64,000 bases of DNA, from the NCBI GenBank assembly GCA_964036045.1, contig OZ038381.1:135190306-135254305 (forward strand), in the 5' to 3' direction. Under the pieces are notes generated by a model. That model saw only the letters and a program-made list of their open reading frames with translations. It made no database searches and was not told the DNA's origin. Positions 1-12,565 of this stretch are shown in pieces (the stretch's first letter is position 1; the number at the start of each line of letters is the position of its first letter). The DNA comes from Eutreptiella sp. 'Long Island Sound 2002'. Its lineage: Eukaryota; Euglenozoa; Euglenophyceae; Eutreptiales; Eutreptiaceae. Made by a program: the position numbers and the translations under genes.

Positions 1-26
1 GGGGCGGACCGGGGCGAGGTGGCGAA

Positions 27-929
27 TTGATGGCCCAGCGGGCACAAGAGCGGGGGACGCAAGGCGAGAGGAAGGAGCATCCAAGAGGTACCAGGAGACG
101 CACACAAGAGGAACGTAGCAAGGGGTGCGATGACAAGGAAGAGAAGGTCCAGTACGAGGCCAGCGGCCGCCTGGAAGAGTCCACAGTACGCAGAGGCGTG
201 GACGAGAGAGAGGAACAGCGGTGCACCAAGAGCACAACACACGTAGGGCGCGCGAACAGGGGCACCGAGGGGGCCGCTGGGTGTAGGGCGCGGGTAGCGG
301 GGGAAGCGAGGGCAAGGGGCAGGGCTCGGACACGATGCCATGTGTGCAGAAAAATGTCCCACAAGCCTGAGCCGAAGTCAAGCCAGTTGCCGGCAGCGGA
401 GGCCGCGCCGCCGCCACGGGCAGTGAGGGGGTACGGGGGGCCGGGGCTGGTGGGAGTGAGGGTCAATGCGGCTTGCATGCAGGCGGACTCAGCCCCGCAG
501 CCTCCCTCACTGACGTCCTCGGCAACATCCGCAGAGGTGTCGTCACCCTCGTCTCCGGAGAGTCCAGAGACGGTCCAGCGGGTAGGGCTGCGAACGGAAG
601 AGCAGCAGAGGAAAGAAGAGGCCGCGGCAGGGACAGGGGAGGGAGGAGACAAGGGAGGGCAAGCAGAGGCAAGTGGAGGGACGATGGAGGTGGTGGAAGC
701 GGAAGCTGAGGGGCAGGGGGAGGAGCAGGGGCAGCAAGCAGTAGTGAGGCGGCGGGCGAACCCATTCAACCTGGAAGAGTTGATGGCTGGCGGAGATGTC
801 GGGCAGGGTGGGTCGGCAGTCGACGACATCCTCGTGGTGTCGGAGGATGAGGGGGAGGAGGCGAGGAGGATGGCAGTGGAGGGGGCCCAGGGCAGCCGAC
901 GGCGCCCAATGTGCTGGCGGCTGCCATGA
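27..929 (+). CDS. Charged low-complexity protein of GC-rich element
   Basis: A 300-codon frame. The first half is Arg/Glu/Gly-rich and low in information. The C-terminal third looks more protein-like, with a segment near residues 240-285 reading ANPFNLEELMAGG followed by an acidic stretch containing DDILVVSEDEGEE. No known domain is recognised. Around base 905 the likely coding frame moves to the next frame (start near 911), so this is probably the N-terminal piece of one longer ORF that has suffered a one-base shift. The purine-rich strand leaves several frames open by chance, so the first 150 codons deserve little trust. A gag/ORF1-like role is only a guess from position. Confidence 0.3.
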   Translation: MMAQRAQERGTQGERKEHPRGTRRRTQEERSKGCDDKEEKVQYEASGRLEESTVRRGVDEREEQRCTKSTTHVGRANRGTEGAAGCRARVAGEARARGRARTRCHVCRKMSHKPEPKSSQLPAAEAAPPPRAVRGYGGPGLVGVRVNAACMQADSAPQPPSLTSSATSAEVSSPSSPESPETVQRVGLRTEEQQRKEEAAAGTGEGGDKGGQAEASGGTMEVVEAEAEGQGEEQGQQAVVRRRANPFNLEELMAGGDVGQGGSAVDDILVVSEDEGEEARRMAVEGAQGSRRRPMCWRLP

Positions 930-2970
930 AGTCCATCCTCCCGGAAGTACGGAGGAAGGAGGAGGACAAGGGTAGGCGAGGACAACCGGCGGCGGGAGCA
1001 ACAGAGAGCGGGGACAGCAGTGTACGCACCGGAGGGCGGGGACGGACAGGCAAGGGAGGGAAAGGGCAGGCGGGGATGTCGGGGGCTAGGCATGCGACGG
1101 GACACACGGAAGGGAAAGGGGGAAAAGGGGGCGGACAGGGGCGACAGTGGCCGCAGCCCCAACGCTCGTTCAAGCAGCCGCCGCCGGGGTCGCCCCCACA
1201 GGTCATTGCGGCGGTGCGGGCGGAGGAGGAGAGGGAGGCGCGCCGCCAGCAGGCGGAGCGGTACGAGGCGCTGGCGCACATGGAGCGCCAGTGCCGTCAC
1301 CACCAGCCGCCACAGCCGGGACCAGACACCATCTACCGGCTGGAGATGGGGTCAGGGAGGGCAGGGTCAGGGCACCAGGGAGGACAGGAGGGGTCGGCAG
1401 GGGAGCACGGCGGACAACCCAGTGGCAAGGTGCTGAGAGAGGAAGGGCAGGCAGGACAGAGCAGCGCAGCGGCGGCGGGGCACCGCGGCCAGCAGGAGGG
1501 AGGGCAAGAGAGTGGGACCCAGTGATGTGGACGGGCAGGCAGCGCAGTGCAGGGCAGGGGTGCGGGACTAGAAGAAGGCGGTAAGGGCAGGCACGGTGGG
1601 CACAATGCGCAAGGGAAAGGAGAGGGACAAGAAGGGCTCCAGGGAAAGGGACACGGGAAGGCGGGACTCCACGGAGTCAACAGCAAGGGGCACGGGGCAG
1701 CGGTGCAAAAGGGCAAAGGGCAGGGGAAGGAGGGTGGCCATGGGTACATGGGCTCACCCGTTTTCCAAGGGAAGGAGTTGGGGATGATGGGGAGGTGTCG
1801 TCCCGCCAGCCATCCCGCCAGTCATCCCACCATTTCCACCACCACCTTACCCTGCGTTGGGGATGATTCACCCACCCCCACCGGCGTACCCGGGCGTGCG
1901 TCGCAGGCACACGTACAGCAGCTCCTGCAGGCCGGTGGGACGACGTGGGGGGCGCAGGGAGGGAAGGGAGAAGAGCACAGGAGGGCATCTGAGAGGATAG
2001 GGGAAGAAGAGAGGAGGCTGCGGGAGAGAGAGGCAAGGGTCATGGGAGGGGCGGACAGGGTGGCGGAGGGGAGGACGGAGGGGCCAGGCAGGCCGCAAGG
2101 AGAGGAGGCACAGGCAGTGGAGGAGCTGCAGCGAGCGTGGGCGGACCTTCGGAGAAGGCAGGAGAGGGTGGATAGAGCGGAACGGGAAGGCGGACGGCAC
2201 GGGGAGGGAGGGGGGCCGGAGGGTCGCCCCCCACTGATGCCATTCAGGCAACTGGCTATCCCGCTGGAGCAGGAGAGTGAGATGCAGGAGAGGGCATGGA
2301 GGCGGATCAGGGGTGAGGCAGCGAGGCTGGCGGAGAGGGACAGGGAGGTGGCGGCGCGGGAGCGCAGGGTGCGGGAGAAGCAGTCGGCGGTGGCCCGGGG
2401 GGCACACCGGGTCCTCCCGGACCAGGAAGGGACACCCCCTCCACGGATGTGGAGGGGCGGTTGCCCTCCGGGAAAAGGGCCAGAGAGGAGGAAGGGGAGG
2501 CTGGGCAGGAGAGGGGGAAGCGGTGGCGGGCTGAGGAGCGGGGAGCAAGGGGAGCAGAGGGGGCGCCGCGGCCTGCCAGCCCCAGCCCGGAGCCGACGCC
2601 GACGGACTGGGGCTCGGAGTTGCCACCGCCGCGGCGGTATGCGCCACCGCCGGTACGGAGGGGTCCCCAGACGGTCGCGGGGTGGACGGCGGGGGACGTG
2701 TCGGAGCTGGTCCCCTACGTGAAGTGGGCGGGGAGGACGAGGGGAGGACGGGAGAGGCGGGGGACCCACCCCTTCAGCGACCTGGTCGGCAGGGCGGGGA
2801 GGACCAGAGAAAGGGGGCCTGAGATGGAGGAGGGCCGACGGAGAAGGATGCTGGGAGAGGCGCTCCCGGGGGTGAGCTTGGACTGCCCCCAGGAGCGGAG
2901 CAAGAGGCCCAGGGTTCGGATGCTGGGGGAGCTCTTGCAGCAGGGGGGGTGTTATGGGGGCGAGGTGTAG
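911..2970 (+). pseudogene. ORF1/gag-like charged coiled-coil protein, interrupted
   Basis: Three consecutive pieces appear to form one protein: 911-1525, 1547-2722 (same frame, separated by a TGA at 1523-1525), and 2449-2970 in the next frame after a one-base shift near 2440. The middle piece has a long charged region rich in Arg, Glu and Ala around residues 150-290, where heptad-like hydrophobic spacing suggests a coiled coil. The last piece has a more ordered stretch (ELVPYVKW, then THPFSDLV). That stretch loosely resembles the end of the ORF at 15563-15910 in the second GC-rich block, which reads RNRPFDAVLL. ORF1-type nucleic-acid-binding proteins of LINEs have this sort of make-up, but no RRM or zinc knuckle is seen. 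Function unknown. Confidence 0.35.
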
Positions 2971-5920
2971 GGCGGGGCAGGAGCCGGACGGAGGTGCTCA
3001 TTGTCATCAACACAGGGGCGCCAGGCGCTCGGGGAGTGCAGGAGGGACGGGCAGACGAGAGGCAAGGAGGGCTGCGGGAGGGGAGGACTCAGGGGGTCAG
3101 CAAAGGTAGGAGATGGTAAAGGGAGGGTGTGGAGGACACAAGGACAGGAGGAAAGGCGCGGAGGGGCCCGGGTGAGCAGGAAAGGGCAGGGACACGGCCG
3201 GCGGTAGTGGGTGACCAGCATGGCAGCGGGAGATGTGGTGATGGCGGACACGGACGAGAACCCCCAGCGGAGGGAACTGGGTCCGCGGTGGCAGCGCATG
3301 GAGCGGCGGAGTATGGGAGCGCCGATGGGTGCGGACGGAGCGGCCGGGCAGCGGGACGCAGGAAGTACCGTGGGTACCGCATACAACGCCGCCCAGAGCG
3401 AGAAGCCTGACATGATTCCGAAGTACAGGTGGAATGGGGTGCCGTACTGGTGTGCTGGTGGAGTATGGCGAGCGGTGGTAAGGAACCGCGCTGCAACGCC
3501 AGAAGCGCTGGCAGGGATCGTCAGCGTGGGATCGTGACGGTCGCGAAAGGTCAGAGGTGACATGGAGCACCATCGTTGCCCGCTCGAAGTGACGGGCCTA
3601 CGAAGATCGCATTGGCTACTGCGGACCCCATGGGCGTTTCACTCGTGCATGCTGCGTGAGGAAAATCATGGTCGTTGGATCCCAACAATCCAGCGTCTAA
3701 CCCGTCCACGAGCAGGGCCACAATCCAGTCCGCAAGTAAACCCCCCCCCCTCAACATGAACCCATGGCGTCCCAGAAGGGGAGAGAGTCGGGGAACGAAG
3801 GTCAAAGCACAAGGATAGAGGACAGCAGCACAAGAGAGAGGGCAGGGTGGGGGTGCGACACGACACCAGGGATAAGGGTAGGGACAACAGAGAGGGGCAT
3901 GGGTAGAACACACGGGTCGCACATACGAGTGAATGCACGGCAAAGGCAGTGAGGGCGGACGGAAATGTACAGACAGGACCCTCAGAGTGACAGCGGATAG
4001 GAGGTGAGGAGGGGAGAAATGGCGTGACAGGGGGTGAGGGTACGGGGCGGCGAGGCAGGGGTAGCGCAGAGAGCAGCAGGGGGCACACGCAGGGCGCGCG
4101 TGAGCAGCAATTGACGCGACAAGAGAGGCAACCGAAAAAAAAGAAAGCAGGTGAACTCGAGCGACAGGGCCGCACCGGAGGAGGGGGAAGCAGGGGGCCA
4201 ACAACGGCACACAGGTATACCACGTCTCGCGCAGAGAAACGCCATGCCAATGACCCGCATTGAGCCGTACCAGCCGCCCGGCCCCACAATCAGGGAACTG
4301 ATGGAGGGGAGGCCGGCGGGGGCAGACGACGGGGGAGTTCCCCGAAAGGGGTACCTGGGGAGGCCGCCCAAGTTGGCCTACAGGACGGAGGACAGGGCAG
4401 AGGCCAAGAGGCGCGTGAGAGCGCACGAGGTACAGCCCTGGCGCGGGGAGGACCAGGGGAGAGCACACGGAGTAGCAGACCAACAGTAAGCGGGCGGGCG
4501 AGAGACAGATGAGGGGGGGGGGGAGAGAAGAGAGGGAAAAGAGGAGAGTGATGCGAGGGAGGGGCGCCCACCTGGCATGGCCGGGGACCGCCAAGGGCCA
4601 CGCCCCAAGAGGGCGATGGGACAGGAGACGAGCACCCAGGGGAGCCGTGACCCGATGACCAGTGCAGTGCTGACGTGCGTGCCTGCAGGGAGGAGGGTAC
4701 CACAAGGCAGGATGCACAGCGGGAAAGGGGGGGGGGGGCAGACCGGAAAAAAAAAACAAAGCCACAAAGCGCCGCCGGAGGGCGTAAAGCACAGAGCGAG
4801 CAGGCAGCGGGGGAGCGGGAGGGAGCAAACGGTGCAGAAGAGGGAACGCGGGTGGCGCGCGAAAAGACAAAAAAAAACAGCAGGTGACCAGGTGGGGAAT
4901 AGGCACGGGTACCAGGGGAAGCGGGGGCGGGGCCCGGAAGAAATGCCCCCAACAGGTCCAGAAAGAAACACACCACCCAAACGGAAGGGGGCGGCAAGGG
5001 AGCGACCAGTGCTAGGCACACGAAACGGTCCCCGGATGGATGAGGATCCAGTGGGCCCGCGCCAAAGGGTTGCTGGCGGCCCGGTGGGGTATAAACATGG
5101 GATGAAGGGAGAAGGGGACGGGACAGAGAAGGGCGTGGGGCTAGGGCCGCACGACAGCCCCAGGAGAATGGGAAGGCGCGGGACACGGGGAATAGGCCGA
5201 GATGGGTGACGGGACGTGGCACAGGGGAGAGGGACGTCGCGGGGTTGCGAACCAGGGGATGAGGGAGGCGGAGAATAGTGAGCAACAGCCCCTTGGGATT
5301 GGGAAACCAGTCGCCATGGAGTGGTGGGCCATGGGCCAACCATGGGGAGCTGGACCACGGGAAGTCGGGAAAATGCCCTGAACTCCGGAACGGCCGTGAG
5401 GTGTCCGCAGGGGTGAGGGTTGACCCTGAGGTCCCCGGGTCAATGGCCTGAGTACATGTGGGTTCACGTGTGAGCTGGACCTGGGGGAACGCGGAAAGGG
5501 TCGCTCCCTGGCCTCCAGCCGCGGATGGACGACACCCAAGTGCATCCGGGAGTCGAGTGGGTGCTCCAACCCGTGAGGGATGGGGAGTGGTCGAATCTGG
5601 TTGAGAGAAAGAAATGCTGCGCTATCGGCGACGGCCATCCACGGGAAACCCGCCTGCAGGCGCCCGTAAGGCTGTGCTAGGGGCGGAAAACCGGAGGATC
5701 CTTCGATGGTTGACCGGAAGGAGCTGAGACCGTGAGGGCAGCAACTGAAGGAAACCTACCGCCGGTCATGCCCCAAGGGAACCTGGTTGAAGTTCTCAGC
5801 CGTGAGGTGAGACAGGGGTCGCCAGGGGAACCGATGGTGGAGAGCTCCCATTCCCGCCAGCGGCGGCCACCATGTAAAACAAACAAGGGGATGTCAGATG
5901 AGGCTGCGGACGCGGCCGCC
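2971..5920 (+). other. Long 3' region of GC-rich block without a convincing gene
   Basis: G/A-rich sequence with homopurine stretches and A- and G-homopolymers. Small frames exist, for example 3211-3537 (108 codons, containing RWNGVPYWCAGGVW), but none shows a known domain. Long open frames on the minus strand (for example 3551-4906) are Pro/Ser/Leu-rich and look like the complement of purine-rich DNA. I read this as the untranslated 3' part of the element. Confidence 0.35.
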
Positions 5921-5939
5921 CTTACTTACTTACTTACTC
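5921..5939 (+). repeat. (TTAC)n tail
   Basis: Four to five TTAC units close the GC-rich block at the point where composition drops to AT-rich DNA. Short tandem 3' tails of this kind are found on several LINE clades. Confidence 0.5.
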
Positions 5940-5949
5940 ACCTCCTATG

Positions 5950-7655
5950 ATATGGCTACACGCACCAGATGTTACTATTTTTAGCTGTTCCCGAACATAC
6001 GCGGACTTGCCCAGGCGGGTGTATAAGCCGCCACAGAATGAATGAATGAATGAACCTCATTTGCATCTTTCGACATGCAATGGAGTAGATTAGCAATCTG
6101 GGGCCTGTAGGGTGGGCCAGACACAGGATATGGCTTGGCTATCATGGCCAAGCAACTGAATTCAAAATTCATTAAAACGTAGGCCCACAATAAGTAGGTA
6201 AAACAATTGAGTATAGGGGTCCTGAGGTTGGAGACCACTAGGCTTAAGCAACAAGGCCCAAGGCACGGAATGCCTATTTTTGTTTCGGTATTACCTCCAT
6301 GAAGGAAGATACCTCCGCTCACCTGAGTGGTAGGGGTGAACTTCAAGTGGGACTAGGGTTATAACCCTAGTTACTTTGAAAAATGTACTTAAAGTGTCGA
6401 AAAGAATGATTAAAATGATTCAGTGTTAGTCTTCATAACTTCCCAAGGTTTAGGGGGGGCTTGGCCTGGATCAACTACCCCAAGAAAGACATGGCAGTGA
6501 CTTTTTTTTACTCCCCCCTGGAGTACTAGTTGATCAAGCTACTAGGACCAAGGAAAAAGGCTCAAATTACCCTGAAATTGCCTCAGAAAATACTTCCAAC
6601 CAGCATATGACCTTCTCATCAGTTCATAGATGCTTCCCACACTGCAGGTACCCTTGAGAAGCAGTGTAATGTACCGTGTTTGATGCCCCTACGAAGGGGC
6701 AGTCCTCAACAGTTGCCAGTGTGCGGCAAAATCGTTTGGCAAAACTTTGGGGGGTAGTTGGGTTCGAAATCAGGACGTCATCTCTAGAGTGCACAGTCGA
6801 AGGCTCTAATGCAGGCGCTATCGCTGTATAAACAGCGTTTTAGTAAAAGTCCGGACCAAGGGCCAGGGCAAAGCAATACTCCCGATGGAGTGCACAAAAC
6901 TCCAGGAGCTGAAAAAAAAAGAAACTATGACCAACAGGGTGTGAATCCTGTGGTTTAGCGAAAGGATTAGCGATTTAAAAACTGAAATCGCTAAAAGTTG
7001 ACAACAACACGTTAGAAATCGTCATCTTTTGTCTAAAAGCTATAGTCGACAACAAGCGCAACTGAGTCGCATTGACAAAAACAGGCGCGGAAGCTCAAGC
7101 GGCTCTAGGGAAAGAACGTATGAGCCGTGGTTTTTAAAGCTTTTAAAAGGAACTGTTGCACAATTGCATCAAAATTTGTTATAAACGTTAGGGCAAAGAA
7201 TGAAACAAGTAGCCACACAACAGAGCAGGCGGACAACCCGCCTCTCAGGTATGTTACTGTCATGACACACGTATGCATTGTGTTAGTGTTGTTTGTTTCG
7301 TTAAAATGCTAGGGTTGTCACCGCTGCGTTCGTTGGTCGTGTGGGTCCTCACCTTCCTTGCTCTGCACAGGTAAAGCAGTGAATGAAAGGTGTGCCAAAC
7401 GAATGGAACACGCAGCGCGCACATAGGGTTAGAGTATGCGCCAGGGCTGGTACAATACAGTATGTGTAATGTAATGTATCGTTCCGATACACTGCTGTAA
7501 TGTAATGTATTGTATCTCCAATTTTTCCGACAAAGTAGTGTTTGTTCACAGAAATTATGGTCCTATGGTTTGCAGCTATTCTGCTTTAGTGTACAACCGG
7601 CAATTGTTTGCCAAAATAATTTTTGGCCTTTTTTTTTTTTGGATACCTTTTGTTC
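5950..7655. other. AT-rich intergenic spacer
   Basis: No gene is supported. It holds a (GAAT)n microsatellite at 6036-6054, a 7-bp stem hairpin at 6684-6701, a B-box-like GGTTCGAAATC near 6759, and homopolymer runs. Short frames here have no recognisable features. Confidence 0.5.
6684..6701. repeat. Perfect short hairpin
   Basis: TGCCCCT, loop ACGA, AGGGGCA: a perfect 7-bp stem with a 4-nt loop. No flanking U-run or RNA motif gives it a function. Confidence 0.4.
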
Positions 7656-7755
7656 TATATTTGTTTAACCTGGCTGATGACATCATCAGTGATGTGAATG
7701 ATGATGTCATCAGTGACATCACTGATGATGTCATCAGCCAGGTGAAACAAATATA
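7656..7755. repeat. 40-bp inverted repeat with 20-nt spacer
   Basis: Arms 7656-7695 and 7716-7755 are reverse complements with one mismatch (TTGTTTAACC versus TTGTTTCACC). They contain nested TGATGATGTCATCA-type units, and the spacer also has GATGATGTCATC. Reverse-transcriptase coding starts immediately after the right arm. This would extrude a long cruciform or form a long RNA hairpin. It could be a foldback element, a twin-priming product or a relic of an older insertion. Confidence 0.75.
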
Positions 7756-7758
7756 CAC

Positions 7759-10700
7759 GACTACAGACTCATAGCCCTGGGCCAGCTGGACAGGAAGCTG
7801 CTCACAGGCCCCCTCACCCAGCGCATCACGGAAGTGCTGACACGGCACGGAGTGGTCAGCGACTGGCAGCAAGGGGCCCTCCCCGGCTCCAACACCGGCC
7901 CTCCCCTGTTCATGGCGCAGCGGCAGCTTCAACGGGGAAGGCCCAACTACGTCTTCTCCTTCGACACCCGCAAGGCCTTCGACACCGCCCCGCACGGCGC
8001 CCTCCAACTCATCCTACGCCACCTCTGCGTGCCGCCGGAGGTCGTCAACCTCCTGCTCTTCCTCCACACGTGCGCCAGGCTGCGCATTGTCACCGCGCAC
8101 GGGCTAACACAGCCCGTCCACATGCTGGCGGCGTCCGGCAGGGCAACCCCGAAAGCTCCCTGCTGTACGTGCTCCTCCTGGAGCCCCTGCTCAGGGCCCA
8201 GCGGCACCCTCTGCGTCCGCCCGGAGAGGCCGAACGGGGCCTCATCCAGGCCTACATAGACAACCTGCTGGTAGTGGCCCACACGCTGCAGCACTTCGTC
8301 GAGGGCGTGGAGGCGGTGGCCGCGTACCTGGGGATGATGGGCATGGAGCTCAACCCCCGCAAGTGCGCCATGGCAACCACGGAGGGGGTCCCGGGCCTGC
8401 AGCTGCGCCTCTGTCCCCACCTGGACAACCCATGCCACTGAGTGCCGAGGGCGGTCTCCGTCCCCTACCTGGGGCTCCAGCTGCAGCCGGACGGGGAGTT
8501 CTCCCTGCAGCGCAAACACCGCCTGCGCCTGGCGGCGGTGCACCACTGGTGCCTCAACACCCTCGCGCCACCGAAAGTGGTACAGGATGTCATCCTGGCG
8601 ATCCTAGGGGGAGTGACGCAATACGTCGCCCCCTTCATCGCCGACGACTCCGACACCGCGCGCCACCTGGACCACATCACGGTCCAGGTCGCGAAGGACA
8701 GGGCGCGATACTCCTTCGACGCCTCGCGGGACAGCCTGCAGGAATACCGGACGCTGGGGCTCACGCGGGTGCCAAAGCGGTGCCAGCAGGCAGCGGTGGC
8801 CCTCGTGGGCACACTCGTCCACCGGCGCTCAACGTCCGTGCGCGCCGAGGTCACCAGGATGCTCTGGGAAATCGCCGGCGCGCACAGAATATGCCCCGAG
8901 GTGCACTAGCCCGTCTTGGAATTCGCAACCGGCGGGGGGCGACTGGGTCCACCGCATACTCCGGGCCCTGGCCGCCCTGGGAGGGGGGCTCTACAACCCC
9001 ATCGCGTGCCCCAGGGCAGCCCACGTCCAACTACAGTCCCCACCGGGCCACATCGTCACGCTGCGCAGCGCCAAGCTACGACACCGCGACACGTGCCGCC
9101 TGACGGTGCCACACACGACGCCGTGGCATGGGCACCACGGGCCGCACCACCCCTGCCCCGACAACGACGACCCGTGGCTGACGGCGGTGCGGGAATGCCT
9201 CAACCAGAACGCCGATGAACACCTTCACTATTGCCGCCGCGAGCAAGAGCCCACCATCCACCCCAGGTGGATCCACACCGCAACGCTCTGGTCCACGTCT
9301 TCCACACCGCCGGCACGCAGGACCCCCGCCTTAGACTCGTCCAGCCCACGAGGGCTAAGCAGGACGCCCACACTGGCCCACGGGTGACCCCGGACAGCCT
9401 GCACCTTCACATCGGGGGCTACCGCCGTCGCGGCAGCCTATCCCCCCCCACGCAGGGGGCGGCAGACCACCCACCGGCGGCCCTCTCGTACATCCTCCGC
9501 GTCGTACTCGCGGAAGGTGAGCACCAAGAGCCTAACGCGGATGTGGCGTGGTCCGAGCCCCTGTGCCCACGGCCCCACGCGCCGATGCCGGTGTGGTTGG
9601 TGACTACGGATGACCAGTGCGCCCGAGTGACGGAGCACGCGCAGCTCCAGGCCGAGTGGGTGATAGTGCAGGTGGGGGCAGGCCAGCCCAGGCCCCGTGG
9701 ACTCCCCCGCGGCAACGCCCTGCTGGTAGTTACGGGGGTGCCGCACGACCCACACATGGCAGTGCACGCGCTGGTGGACCAACCGGAGGAAACGGGACAC
9801 CTGGTGGTACACCAGCGCGGAGGCACGGCGTGGCTCAGGGAACATGTGACGGCGCTCCGGTCCTGGGCAAGCACGACCGCTGGAGCAGGGGTCCGACCAC
9901 ACGACCAACCGGCGGTCCGCCCCGGCAACACCGGGGCGCTGAGCGTGGACCAACTGACCCCCAGCCACCCCGACGTCCGGTGGCACTCCGCCGACCTCAT
10001 CACGGGCTGGCTCAGCCCCACCGGGTACTACTGGATCCCGGAGGCCTGGGGCCACACCTCCTCCGATGCGTGGGAGGGCGGACCCTGCAAGCACGCCACC
10101 AGCGTCGCTCTTGCCACGGACCTCACCCGCACGTGGGCGGTGGCCATCTCGCGCACGGTGCCCGACGGAGAGGGGTGGCCGCCTCCCTCCCCCTGCAGTA
10201 CGGCGCCCACCGGCCATGGGTCCATACGGTGGACGCCGAAGTCATCCTCCACCTCCCGCGACACGCGGATCGCGAGCAGACCACGGGGGTCCCCGCGGGC
10301 GCGGCGAAGGTAGTCAACCACATGCCCCTCCGATGGCTCCGGGACGGCCTGCGCGAGCGAGGGCAACACGCCGGGCACCCGTTTTGGTATGCCCGAGCCA
10401 CCTCCCGGCACGGCGACGCCCCACTACACAAAGCGGACTGGGCGGCGTCCCAGGACACCGTCCTACAGAATACGCCCCCGGGCCCCAGCCACGCCCAGCT
10501 CATCGTCGCCGGTCATGACGGCCATCTGGACCTACGGCCCCCCACGATGCGAACGCTCGGCGCGATCGCGCAGCGGGCACAGACAGACCATGCGCTGACG
10601 CACCGAGGACACACACCAATGGGTGCGGCCCACGCCACAGCCTATGTCCACGCCCGGGACCTCACCGCGACGGCCGCCAACCACCGGGCGCTACGGGCCA

Positions 10701-12526
10701 GAGACGGCCACACGGCGGTGCAACGCAGGCTCCGTGTCCGAAAGGAGCGGCTCTCCGGCGTCGCCATTTTCCCGCAGCCGTGCCTCCTCTGCGGCGGCCC
10801 AGAGGGGACCCCGGTGCACATGCACGTGGGTTGCGCCCACTCACGGCTCCTCAGGGCCCACTACTGCCAGGCGTTGCAAGAGGCGGCCCGCCACCTCCAG
10901 CCCGGGGACAAGGCTCTGTGGGTGGCCTCGTGGCGCTCCGCGGGCGCCGCATGGATGGAAGTCCTCTGCTCTGGGCTGGTGCCCGAGGAGGCGGAGGCGA
11001 AGCTCCGCACCATAGCCCGCTGCGACCCGCCAGGAGGGACCTCCGTGGACAATTTCTTCCACCACATGCTCCGGCTGGGGGATTTCGCATGGGAGCTTCG
11101 CAATCACCGGCTGGAGCAACTCCTCGGCGAGCCCCTAAGCGCAGCGGCCCGGGTGCACCGATGGCTCGCCGCGGCAGAGGGCAGCTGCCCCCCGCCTCCC
11201 TCGCGCCCTGACAAGGACTTCGTAGCCTCCCTCCGTGTCGTGAATGGCACCCTGGAGTGCCCGCCGCAAGAGGACCCCCACCCGTACCGGGACCTGCCGG
11301 GGGGTTTCTCAAAACACCTACAAGACGCCCTCTTCCAGCGGTGGATCATCGGGCGCGGCTCCATGACCGCATGGGAGGCCCGTATAGTGGGCGAGGAGTA
11401 GGCGCTCGAATGGGGCCGCTGGTGCGCCGCCACGCGCGCCCCGGAGACCCCCGCACAGCGGTACGCCGCCATCCCGCTCGAGGGGTGGGGGCCGCACACC
11501 CGGCCGCGGCCCACCATGATCCGCGAGGCGGGCCCCGACCACCCGTGGGACGCGGCGGCCAAGGAATGGCTACAGGCGGCCCCGGAGCCACGGGCAGGGT
11601 GGAATGGGGACGTGTCCTCGCTCATCCGAGCGCCCATCCCCCCCCGCATCCTCCTCCACACCGCCAACGTGCTCCAAGCCACGGAGATACACACATGGGG
11701 ACGCGACGCGGCCACCATCCGGTGGCACCCCCCGGAGGACGGAGCCGCCCGGCTCGCCGTGGCGCACTTCAAAACTGGGGGGCCTGTGTACGACGACGCC
11801 CTGTTCCCGCTGGACGACACTCTGGGGCCCTTGCTCCTCATGCTCCCCACCGACCTTGCAGCCGCGCTGCGCCAGGAGCTGGACAGCTGCGACGGGCTGC
11901 GGGTAGGGTGGGAGGCAGTCGCGGACGGCAACCTACTGGCCCTCCTCCATCGGGGCGCCGCGGACGAGTGCCAGGTGGGCACGCTGGTGCCCCACCTCAC
12001 CGGGCGCCACATATATATGGCAACCCCCCCCGAGAGGCACCCCCGCCCAGCGTGGGATGACCTCATCGCCGCCTACCACGAACACGGGATTCTCCCCGAC
12101 GACACGTGGCAGGAGGTCTGGCAGAAGCTGCTCGGCAGGGACTACCGGCGCCGCGTCCGCGCCCGTCTGATGGAGCTCCGGGACCCCCTCTGCCAGAGGT
12201 GGGACGACCTCTGGCTCCGCCGTCTCGGCCCCTGGTCGCCGCCCTCCCACCTCCCACACACCTGCCACCTCTGCGGGGAATGCGACACGGTGTCCTCCGC
12301 AGCGCCGACGGGCGCCAACAGGTGCGCGCGGTGCTCCCAGGTGGCCGCGTGCTCCTGGCCCGAACCTCCCGCGGACCCGCACAGGCGCACGGAAGAGGAG
12401 GCTTTGCATCGGCGCAACGGGGAAGCACACGCCCCCTCACACGAACGCGCGGGCCCCGTGTGGATCCACGTGCACCTGCGGGACCCCACGTCCGTCGCGC
12501 AGCTGTCGCACGTGTTTGCGCCCTGA
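7759..12526 (+). pseudogene. LINE polyprotein remnant: RT, RNase H-like, zinc-binding C-terminus
   Basis: The protein can be followed through several frames: 7759 to about 8130, 8130-8930, 8930-9290, 9290-10190, then one frame to 12526. Stops inside it are TGA at 8439, TAG at 8907 and TAG at 11399, each followed by clearly continuing coding sequence. RT motifs visible: SFDTRKAFDTA (first catalytic Asp), GVRQGNPESS, and QAYIDNLL where YxDD would be expected, so the second Asp is Asn. After RT, near 10380-10445, SRHGDAPLHKADWAAS resembles the C-terminal H...AD motif of RNase H. CLLCGGPEGTPVHMHVGC near 10785 is a zf-RVT-like knuckle. CHLC...CARC near 12264-12335 looks like a zinc ribbon. The changed active site and frameshifts argue that it is dead. 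Confidence 0.65.
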
Positions 12527-12565
12527 CCCCCACCCGCCGCCACGCTTTGCAGAGCCCACAGCACC

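Larger units (their letters stand above)
1..5945 (+). mobile_element. GC-rich retroelement block, 3' part (putative non-LTR element)
   Basis: The plus strand is very G/A-rich and unlike the AT-rich DNA that starts at about 5950. It carries charged, low-complexity ORFs up to about 2970, then about 2.9 kb without a convincing gene, and ends in a short (TTAC)n run. A microsatellite tail after a long 3' region is typical of non-LTR retrotransposons. The layout resembles the better supported block at 7756-18868. No reverse transcriptase is visible here, so it would lie beyond the left edge or be lost. The assignment to a LINE-type element is inference from layout and tail only. Confidence 0.4.

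Noticed and set aside
3551-4906. 451-codon open frame on the minus strand
   Set aside because: Pro/Ser/Leu/Cys-rich and without domains. It is the complement of purine-rich DNA, where minus frames stay open by composition.
6684-6701. Bacterial-type terminator
   Set aside because: The stem is only 7 bp, there is no following T-run, and the context is eukaryotic.
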